Shown: positions 55,901 to 64,000 of the stretch, one piece after another
Layout of the letters: every line of letters starts with the position of its first letter
How positions within the stretch are numbered: position 1 is the stretch's first letter
From: Monocercomonoides exilis
Lineage: Eukaryota; Preaxostyla; Oxymonadida; Polymastigidae
Length of the DNA: 64,000 nucleotides
Direction: 5' to 3'
Assembly (NCBI GenBank): GCA_001643675.2
Contig: LSRY02000056.1
Span: forward strand, 439,001 to 503,000
Translations under genes and position numbers: made by a program
Notes under the pieces: model-generated
What the model was told of the DNA's origin: nothing
What the model saw: only the letters and a program-made list of their open reading frames with translations
Databases searched by the model: none

Positions 55901-58900
55901 ATGTTGATTCCATGCAGTCAAAGATTACTGAATCATCAGCAGCTTCTCCTTTCTCATCGTCCAATCAATTGAGCACAAAAGTTATTCCTCTTGAAACATC
56001 TGACAATTCTGTTTCATTTGTTTCACTGGAACACACTCAAACAACAACTAAATTATCATCAACAACAGAATCAACCACAACTCCAGTGATTCCTCAGCTT
56101 ACCCTTACAAATGAGAAGCAACAGAACAAAGCACCAACCAATGCAATATCGCCTTCATTAAATGCATCACATTCATCGCTGACTGATCGTTCTTCTCCTG
56201 TTTCGATCACAAACACAGACAATTCAGAGTCAGGCGATGGAACAGAAAGAGAGAAGACAATACAGATGGATATGCAGAACAATGAAGAACATGGTGAGGA
56301 AGAGGAGGAAGAGGAAGACATCAATGAAGACAGCTGCGAAGCAAAGAATGCAAAGAATGCTAAAGAATCAAAGAAGAAGTCCAAGAAGCTGAAGTCAGAA
56401 GGAGAGAAAAGAGAGGTCACAACAGGAATGAAGAAGTCATCATCAGCACCTTCTTTGCAGATAGTTGCAACACCCAAAGCGATTCTGGCACAGATGAGTG
56501 ACGAAGACGAAGATGGTGAGGGAATAATCGTTGGGCAGATTGGTGTGGATGAGTGGGAGCTTGCAGCAGACAGCAGAAATGGAGAGAATGGAGGAGCAGG
56601 AGGAGGAGTTGCAAGTGCAAGTGCAGAAGGAGGATGTGATGGTGAATCAATGAGCTCTTCTCGCCATGCATCTTCTCCGCTCTCCACTCCCCTTCGACCA
56701 GGAGCAGTTCCCAGCATCATCGGCTCAGCTACTTCTGCCAGTCAGTCAGGAGAATCTGTATATTCTCCTTCTATTTCATTCACTCAGCTCTTTTCTCCTC
56801 ATCCGCAGGGTATCACCTCTCCGTCTCCGCTAGTCTATCCACCCACTGCTCCTTCCCCTACACACACAAATATCTTCACCTCACGCGCCTCTCCTTCACT
56901 TCAGCCACGCACAATCACACCACCTCCTTCATCTTCTCCTCGTCCTTCTCCTCTGCATCGCTCACTCCAAACATCTGCTCCTTCTTCTTCGAATTCAGAT
57001 GGAAAAACAGAGCTAGAATCTCCGAGTCAGCTGGGGCTTTCATACAATTTGTTGGGAGATTCCAGTGCATCATTATTATCAGCATCATCAACAACTTCAT
57101 CATCATCGAAGTCAAATACAATAGACACTGCAAATACAGCACAAACATCATCAACAACATCAGCTGCTTCAGCGATTTCCAGCACATCCACACAGCTCTC
57201 TTCAACCACCGGCACGACATCCACTCTCTGCCAGCCATTCAAACCACCAGACACTTCTTCCGCTGTCGATCTATTCACCCGCCTGCCTGCTCCTCCCACA
57301 GTCACCCGCAGCGAGACAGTCGAGAAACTACGTGAGCTCCACCAGATATTAGCACACAACCCAGTTTTCCCTCCGATGCCTCTGAACTTCCTCTCCTCAG
57401 CGAGTGTGCCCATCCTCAAAGGAGAAGATCAGAAGACAGACATCCACGTGGACATCGGCTATGGCACTGTGTCTGGCATTGTCAACTCAGACTACGTCAG
57501 ATGCCTGCTGACTGTGTATCCAGCAGCACGACCGCTCATCGTTGTGCTGAAGACGTTTCTGGCATATCATCACCTGAACGAGCCATACAAGGGAGGAATG
57601 AGTGGATACCCGCTGACACTTCTGGTTGTGTCGCATCTGCAGCAGTTCAAGCGCAACTTTGGAGAGGACTGGGAGAATGCGTCGCTGGGGAAGCTGCTGG
57701 TCACTTTCTTTGAGCTGTATGGAGAATCTCCAACTCTGCCAATGCCTTCTGCTGCTAACTGCTCGTCGACCACTGACTTTTTGAATTCTTCTTATTCTTC
57801 CTCGTCTTCATCCGGTTCTTCGGGCGAGGATGGCTTTTCTTCATCTTCTCCTTCCTCTTCTTCATCTTCTCTATCTTCATCAACTACAACTTCTCCTATC
57901 AAAGACGGAAGCAGCACTGGAATCAGTGGAAGTGGTGTAGGCAGTGGGAGCAGTGGAATGGCAGTTGCATCAGCCATCTCTCCAGCAACCTCTGCGTCTG
58001 CACTGCCTCAGCGCTTCTCCTTCTCAAAGTATGCAATTTCTGTGAGAGGGCACGGGGCATATCTCAATTTGGAGCAACTAAAGCACACCAACCGCAGCCT
58101 GGCGATGCGAACGGACTTTACGTTCTGCCCAATTGTGGTGGAGGATCCGATGAACATTGAGAACAACACAGCCAGAAGCTGCTTTGCCATCTCCACCATT
58201 CAGAAGCAGTTCCGACTGGCGTATCAGCAGCTGCGATGGACAGAGATGACTGAGAAAAGCTCACTTGCCTTTTTCCAGCCATCACACTCGCCTTCTGTTT
58301 CTGCAATTTCATCGCTTTCATCGCTTTCTGAATCGACTGCCTCGTCAGACGGGACAACTCCACAGTCACCACTTTCTCAGCAACAGACTCCGTTCATGTC
58401 TTCGAGCGCATCAATAGCACATTCACACTCAATGGTCGCCTTCACTTCTCTGCCACCTCCTGAACTTCTGGAGAAATACGACGATATTTTGACTCTGCGC
58501 CAGGCAATTGAGCGAAGAACAAGTGCGAAAGAAGGCGAAACGTATCAAATTGGTTCAGATGAGAAAACAGTTCAAAACGGCACTATATCATCAGCATCAT
58601 CATCATCAAGCACATTGACTGATTCATCACAAATATCGAGTGATTCGAAGGACGCTGGAGCAGAAACACCATCAGCAGGATCCACTCCTCTTCCATTTCA
58701 CAGCAGTTCATCTTCTCCTGGTTTAATCAGCCACACCACTACCACTTCAACCACTTCAGCTACTGCCTCCTCCTCCTCTTCTTCTTCTTCTTCCACTTCA
58801 CTTTCTTCTTCCCCTGCACAGTCATATCCTCTCATCCGCCTGCCTCGCCCACTCAATGCGCCCTTGTCTCGACTGCTCTTCAGAACTTCCAACAGCTTCA

Positions 58901-59208
58901 CTGTACCCACCTGCCTCGGTGACATCTTCACGTTTGATGCGCTTTTTGCAGAGAGACGCTCGCAAATGAACCGTTTCATGGAAGAGACGCCTCAGTTCGG
59001 CAACCCTCTCTCATTCTATGCGCCTGTCTCGTCTGTGGCTGCTGCCTCTGCCCAGGCTGTTCAAGCGCAGCAGTCGCTGCACACGCAAATGCCGATTGCT
59101 TCTCCTGTGCTGCTGGCTCCCTCTCCTATACCGTTGCCTGTTGTTGCACCTGATATGCAATCAGATATGCCTTACCCACTGAATGCTATGCAAATCGGAG
59201 GAGGTTGA
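41752..59208 (+). CDS. Giant TRF4/5-type non-canonical nucleotidyltransferase with huge Ser-rich extension
   Basis: One uninterrupted 17.5-kb ORF, 5818 residues from ATG 41752 (TGA stop). An acceptor-like ATATCAG at 41704 and an in-frame stretch VKEKQQALINA before the ATG suggest a small upstream exon. Residues 1 to about 4180 are low complexity: Ser homopolymers, Lys/Glu-rich coiled segments (about 1370-1820) and Gln-rich tracts (about 3550-3670). The catalytic module starts near 4280 (SDEISAFHSYMSLTKAECLA, then VYGSLSTYLSLPTSDVDVVF), with the GS motif and Asp pair at about 4335 and 4337. The third Asp is in DIHVDIGYG near 5234, followed by LIVVLKTFLAYHHLNEPYKG, GGMSGYPLTLLVVSHLQ and the PAP-associated motif VEDPMNIENNTARS near 5460. 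All three metal ligands are kept. In TRF4/PAPD5 such enzymes tail RNAs for exosome decay, so a nuclear RNA role is inferred. A CVRCGTLDLNGHCICK zinc-knuckle-like piece lies in the internal insert near residue 4525. Confidence 0.85.
44065..44217 (+). repeat. Run of 51 consecutive serine codons
   Basis: Codons are almost all TCT in the first two thirds and TCC afterwards, encoding 51 serines without interruption inside the TRF4-like protein. It is the longest amino-acid homopolymer in the window and a pure pyrimidine tract on the plus strand. Confidence 0.95.
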
Positions 59209-59670
59209 ACGTCGCTTGAACAAACAAATTAAGTTGAATTCTAAAGATGGCAGAAGGTGTCAGAGAGCGTTGCGGTTTTTATTGAGGAAATGTCATTTAT
59301 CTTCTGCGCTTGCTAAATGGCAAAGAACAAAACAATACAAATATTTGGAATGAAATAAAAAAATACATGTATAAAAAAAAATCGTAATAAAAAATAAAAT
59401 AAATATTCGGGCACAATGGCAATGAAAGATATTTATTGAAACACTTATTATGTAATGAAATGTTTATTTTGTATGAAAATCTGAAATGATATATTGTTTC
59501 AGAAAATCTATTTTTTGTGTGTTTTAATTTTTTTTTTGAAAATTGTTTTGTTATGCTCGTTTTATGTTATTTTTAATCTTTTCGTATTTTTTACAAAAAT
59601 ATTCAGCATCTTATAAATATTAACCTATTTAGATTTTTGATTGATCATGCCATAAGATCTTTTAAAAACA
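59209..59670. other. AT-rich spacer between the TRF4-like gene and BUB3
   Basis: Several AATAAA-like hexamers (for example near 59353-59403) follow the stop codon and probably include the polyadenylation signal of the giant transcript. The remainder up to the BUB3 ATG is T-rich and presumably holds its promoter. No other gene seen. Confidence 0.5.
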
Positions 59671-61266
59671 ATGCAAACTCAAATTGTGCTATCAAGTCCT
59701 CCAACTGATGGAATTTCTTGTTTAACATTTGGAGATAATGACTCTTTGCTTTTATCATCTTCATGGGATGGAGTTTGCAAAAGATTTTGTTTTCCAAACT
59801 CGCTATTTATTTCATTTTTCTTTCATTTGAATTTTGTTGAATATAAACTTTTTAAATGCTTTATCCTTATCTTTAGAAAGCAAGGATATATGATGTTCGA
59901 AGTAATCTTCTTCGAGGAACTTATAAATGTTCGAGTGCATTATTGGATTGCGCTTTTGTTACTGAAGATACTATTATCACGGGTGGCATTGATGGTGAAA
60001 TTAGAAGGTGTGCTCACTTTGCACTTTTTTAAATCATTTTTCCATTTGAAAAGCATATCAACGACAACAGAAAATTCAAGTGTTATCGGGAAACATCAAC
60101 TTGGAGTGAAATGTCTCAATTTTTCAAAGGATCTTAGTTTGTTTCTTTTTAATTTTCGTTTAAAGAAGCTTTTAACTTGTTTTGTTAGACATAGCTATTT
60201 CTGGGAGTTGGGATAAAACTATTGCATGTTGGGATTGCAGAGTTGGAGGCAAGGGTGTGATGGCAATGCCAGCTGTTCAAGATAAGGTTTATTGCATGGA
60301 TGTCAAATCATCAAAAGTTGTTGTTGGTCTGGGAAATGGAAAAGTGAATGTCTTTGATCTGAGAATGCTTGTATGCCCTTTTTGAATCGTTACTTTTTTT
60401 CACAAGAAATAACAATTTTTGTAAGGCTGCTCCTGAACAAATTCGAGAATCTCCGCTAAAACTTCAAATGAGAACTATTAGAATATTGACAGATATGAGA
60501 GGATTTGCAATTGGAGGAATTGAAGGAAGAGTAGGAATTGAATATTTTGGATCAGAAGAAGAAACAGGAAAGAAAGAATATGTGTTTAAATGCCATAGGC
60601 AAACACGAGAAGGGATCGATTACATTTATCCTGTAAATGCGATTGCATTTCATCCATTGTTTGTTTTTATTTTCACAATTGTTAAATTCATTATCATTTA
60701 TAAAAACCTTTTTAATTTTAATTTTTTTTTTTTCCTGTACAAATGAAATGATTTCAGTTATGGAACTTTTGCAACAGGAGGATGTGATGGAATTGTGAAT
60801 ATGTGGGATTATGAACACAGAAAACGTCTGGCCCAGCTTCCAAAATGTCCAACAAGCATTAGTTCGGTTGCATTTAATCGAGATGGATCATTAATGGCGA
60901 TTGCTTCTTCATATACTTGGGAGCAGGGAGACATTATGTATGAAAGAAAATTTGAGATTGTGTTATACATTCATGCATTTTTTTTCACAAATTTCATTTT
61001 TATCTACCATAAATACATGCAAAACCCTCTTCTCGATAAATTCTTTATGCCTTGTTGAATATTTTTTACACTTTAGACATCCTCCGGATGCAATCATTGT
61101 GCGCATTCCAGGTGAAAACGAAGTTAAGCCACGTGGTTGGAGTGGTCCAATTGCCCCACTCCCTGCCAATTCAACTCTCACTTCTCATTCATCTCAGCAA
61201 TCAAATTCTTCGCAGGCTGCTTCAAAAGAATGTGCAGATGCGCTACAGCCTGATTCACTCTTTTGA
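59671..61266 (+). CDS. BUB3: Spindle-checkpoint WD40 protein BUB3
   Basis: Kinetochore beta-propeller that recruits BUB1/BUBR1 in the spindle-assembly checkpoint. Seven-exon model: 59671-59772, 59877-60007, 60054-60136, 60189-60370, 60426-60658, 60758-60937 and 61077-61266. All phases agree and the total is 1101 nt (366 residues), normal for the family (about 330-340) with a short Ser/Gln-rich tail. Characteristic segments in order are [132 protein letters not shown] and [12 protein letters not shown], then HPPDAIIVR. The EGRV.IEYF and KCHR...IYPVN motifs with the FATGG repeat separate BUB3 from the related nuclear-export factor RAE1. Introns are 46-139 nt with donors GTTTG, GTGTG or GTATG. 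Confidence 0.95.
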
Positions 61267-61771
61267 AGATTTTTCACACTTTTTTAAAAGATCCCAGTTT
61301 TTCCACTTCATCCAAAACTTTTAATTATTTCTTTTTTACCATCTCATTTCTTTTTCTGCATTTTGAATTAGTTTCGTTTTGCATTTGATTTAATGAATCA
61401 GAAATAACCATTTTCATTCTTTTTTGATTCACTTTTATACGTTAAAGATTACAATAAGTTTGAATCTGTTTTGATTCACTTTTAATTATTGTAATAACTC
61501 AATAGCTTTGTTGTGCGATATATTAGCCAGGCTTATTTTATGAAAATCAAATGCCGTTTCGGTTTTTCAAATTATTGAAAAAGTATTTTCATTGTTATTT
61601 TGAAGAATGCATCATAACAGAACATATCGACATCATGAAGGGCAAAAGGGAAAATATGATTCACCAGTATTACTATTTTTCAGAATGATTCTTTTCAACA
61701 TTTTTAACTTAACAAATTGTTTGGAAAAGGCTTGAGGTGAAGATGGTTGCCCTTTGATTTTGCGATATGTT
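61267..61771. other. AT-rich region downstream of BUB3
   Basis: T-rich sequence following the BUB3 stop, without recognisable genes. It probably contains the BUB3 3' UTR. Three TTTTGATTCACTTTTA-like words near 61421-61485 form a loose tandem pattern of no clear meaning. Confidence 0.45.
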
Positions 61772-61773
61772 TA

Positions 61774-62132
61774 GTGTGTCACAAATCCGGGACATGTAAC
61801 AAATCCGGGAAAGTGCATAAATTTCAGCTTTCATAAAACTTTTCTCTCATTCATTTGTTTCAAATCAAATAAACGAATCATTTGAAGTTATAAGAATTGC
61901 TTTTTTAATATTACTGTGTAAGCAAAAACAGTTTTTCTTCAGATTTCGTGTTTTAAATAAATTATGAAGAAAAACTGTTTTTGCTTACACAGTAATATTA
62001 AAAAAGCAATTCTTATAATTTCAAATGATTCGTTTATTTGATTTGAAACAAATGAATGAGAGAAAAGTTTTATGAAAGCTGAAATTTATGCACTTTCCCG
62101 GATTTGTTACATGTCCCGGATTTGTGACACAC
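61774..62132. mobile_element. Palindromic MITE, 359 bp, with TA target duplication
   Basis: Two arms of 168 nt (61774-61941 and 61965-62132) are near-perfect reverse complements (one mismatch noted, GAAGTTATAAG against GAAATTATAAG) around a 23-nt centre. It is flanked by TA on both sides (61772-61773 and 62133-62134). Each end starts GTGTGTCACAAATCCGGGA and has a second ACAAATCCGGGA 18 nt further in, a direct duplication that could be transposase-binding sites. No coding capacity. The TA duplication points to the Tc1/mariner/pogo group as the mobilising transposase. Confidence 0.88.
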
Positions 62133-62134
62133 TA

Positions 62135-62787
62135 TTCTCTTCTTTTATCTGGAACGAATAAAAAAAGGAAGGAGAATCGGTAGGAATGGAGGATGGAAAA
62201 AAGAATAAAAAAAGAAAAGAAACAAATTGATTTCTAAAATAGCCGATGGAGTCGTGGTATTTATTATTTTTGAAAATTCAATGAAATTTGCCAAATAATT
62301 AAAAATCAAATATTTAATGTTTGTCAATCGTTTCGAAAACCAATTGTTGATGAAAATGTTTGAAAGAGATATTCCTTTATAAAAGATATCACTTATCTGT
62401 GTTCGTTTCGAATATTCAAGATAATACTATGAAACCGAAATTTTTGTTGGTAAAAATATGATTTGGGGCAGAATTCTTTCATTTATGAAAAAAACAGCAA
62501 TTTGTTCCAAACTTTTTCCACAATCTTATCATGATAAGTCTTTCATTCTCGTGTCAAAAAAACTTTAAAAAAATTTTTCAAAATTAAGAAATTAATAAAA
62601 TGTGCTGAATGGAACGAAATTCATTAGGCAAAAAATTTCGTCCCATTTCTAAAATGATCACCCATATTGAAAATATTTCTTTGATCCAAAAAATGTGATG
62701 GAGAAATTTGACACATATTTTGTAAGAATTCATGGAAAAATTGCAAGAATTTAACGAATCTGTAAGTTTTTCATCTGCAACTTTTCG

Positions 62788-62826
<39 letters not shown>

Positions 62827-63298
62827 AAAAAAAAAAAAACACGCCAATGTCTTGAAAACATCATTTGGGTGATTTTTTTTGATATCATAAAAAATTCCGA
62901 CGTTTGATCAAAAAATTTTTTCATTAAGGGTTGGGTTGAAAAGGAAAATTTAATTCGAAATTACATTAAAATAAAGTTTTATATATTATTGTTATTAGTT
63001 ATTTGTTGCTTTTAATTTGATTTTAATTATTTTTATAACAAATTTTGAAAAAAAAAACATAAAAAAGCATTTGATAATTTCGAAAATTCAATAAACAGAA
63101 TAACACTTAAGTTTACTGGTTTGAAAAACATGACAACAATGATCACAATAACGATATAAATCAATTTCTTACGCAAATATTTGTTATTTGAGTTATTGCA
63201 AAGAAATTGAATAAATTATTAAGAAGATCTATAAACATTTGTTTTTTACAAATAAATTATAACGGTTTTAACAACTCATTCACCTTCATCCTTTCCAG
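62135..63298. other. AT-rich region with a long poly(A) tract
   Basis: Contains an A homopolymer of about 52 bases, broken by a single T (62788-62839). It also holds a block near 62463-62525 similar to one near 16812-16890. No gene recognised. The end near 63270-63298 (CACCTTCATCCTTTCCAG) looks like an intron acceptor for the gene that follows. Confidence 0.5.
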
Positions 63299-64000
63299 AT
63301 GTTATTTTCCCACCAAATGCATCGATTTTCCTTCCTTCTGAAAACAAAATATTCTTGCTTTCCGCTCAATTCCTTCTTTCTCAATTCAAGGCGCTCTGTA
63401 TTTCTTCAAAGAATATCATCTCCAATTTCCTTCCCAATCCCTTCATCCTGGGCACTTTCCATATGTATTCGCTCTCCCAACTCGGTGGTCAGCCTACACA
63501 ACGAGATATCCCGCTTTTATTCATTTTCATTCATTTCCGCTTTTTTCCCTGAAAGAAACACAAAAACAGTCAACAGACAAAATTTCAGATATACATATAT
63601 ATATATTAATACCAAACTGCCCTGCGACTGTTTTTTGCCAAACAGCTTCATTTCCACAGCCATCATCATTACAAAAATCAATCTCATCGTTTCAGCCTCA
63701 GAATGGTCAAAATGCAACAAAGAATACATCTCTTCAAAAAGCATTGTATATCTACTGGAGGGTCTTTTCAGCCCGTACACATTGTGGTGGATGTGCAGAG
63801 GTGTTTTTTCTTTTCGGCCATGATCATCTCCTTTAATAATATTCTCAAACACCAAAAGAAGTATTTGATGTTAATCTCATCAACACCAGGCACAGGAGAT
63901 ATATGGGGCAGAGAAGAGATAGAAGAGGATTATTTGTGGGAGAGGGTGAGAGTTGAGTGTTTTTTTGAATGTTTATATTTCAAGAGGGGCTTTTGAAAGG
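63299..64000 (+). CDS. Exons of an unrecognised gene, 5' and 3' incomplete
   Basis: After the acceptor TTTCCAG at 63298, the frame beginning at 63301 reads VIFPPNASIFLPSENKIFL, then ALCISSKNIISNFLPNPFIL and SLSQLGGQPTQRDIPL before an AT-rich end. This looks more protein-like than the overlapping 174-codon frame from ATG 63299. A second exon probably starts after GTTTCAG at 63697 and encodes SLQKALYIYWRVFSAR and THCGGCAE before a GTGTTT donor near 63800. A third may follow AACACCAG near 63890 (TGDIWGREEIEEDYLWER, then a GTGAGAG donor). The intron phases are not settled and the protein family is not recognised. The gene runs off the window and likely has at least one upstream exon. Confidence 0.35.

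Noticed and set aside
59671-61266. RAE1/Gle2 as identity of the WD40 gene
   Set aside because: [28 protein letters not shown] and AIASSY motifs follow BUB3 and not RAE1.
1-64000. CRISPR arrays, tRNA or rRNA genes
   Set aside because: No spaced direct repeats of the CRISPR kind and no recognisable tRNA TPsiC/anticodon pattern or rRNA core were seen by eye. A covariance-model scan would be needed to exclude small RNAs.

Overview
This is a eukaryotic nuclear window, almost certainly from a protist. The genes carry spliceosomal GT-AG introns of about 32 to 316 nt, the gene content is eukaryotic (BUB3, eIF3c, myotubularin, TBC RabGAP, TRF4-type nucleotidyltransferase), and the code is standard. 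AT-rich spacers alternate with pyrimidine-rich coding strands full of (TCT/TCC)n serine tracts. Giant Ser-rich insertions inside conserved domains, plus a surface protein that joins a right-handed beta-helix-like ectodomain to a degenerate kinase, suggest a metamonad. An oxymonad/preaxostylan relative is my best guess. That placement is inference from gene style and not a proof.

Layout. 1-2482: 3' part of a TBC1D12/14-like RabGAP gene. 3132-12335: a single-exon 3067-residue secreted, single-pass receptor-like pseudokinase. 12336-18041: AT-rich DNA holding a dead pogo/Tigger-like transposon (13692-16189) and foldback repeats. 18042-21418: a six-exon Ser/His/Lys-rich gene of unknown function. 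21658-22773 (minus): the 3' exons of an all-helical gene whose 5' part I cannot find. 22862-26760: a decayed second DDE-type transposase with two foldback elements. 26761-30237 (minus): a helical-repeat gene. 31263-34232 (minus): eIF3c, sharing an 80-bp bidirectional spacer with the myotubularin gene (34313-38543). 38830-41406: an RPEL-motif coiled-coil protein. 41752-59208: a 17.5-kb single ORF for a TRF4/5-type nucleotidyltransferase whose catalytic site is split by about 900 residues. 59671-61266: BUB3 in seven exons. 61267-63298: AT-rich DNA with a near-perfect 359-bp palindromic MITE. 63299 to the end: exons of an unrecognised gene.

The genes are ordinary neighbours and not an operon or a functional cluster. 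Shared themes are membrane traffic and phosphoinositides (TBC, myotubularin), translation and RNA (eIF3c, TRF4-like), mitosis (BUB3) and a surface receptor. The exon models were built by hand from reading frame, splice-site sequence and phase. In the myotubularin, RPEL, BUB3 and 18042-21418 models the spliced length is an exact multiple of three, which supports them.
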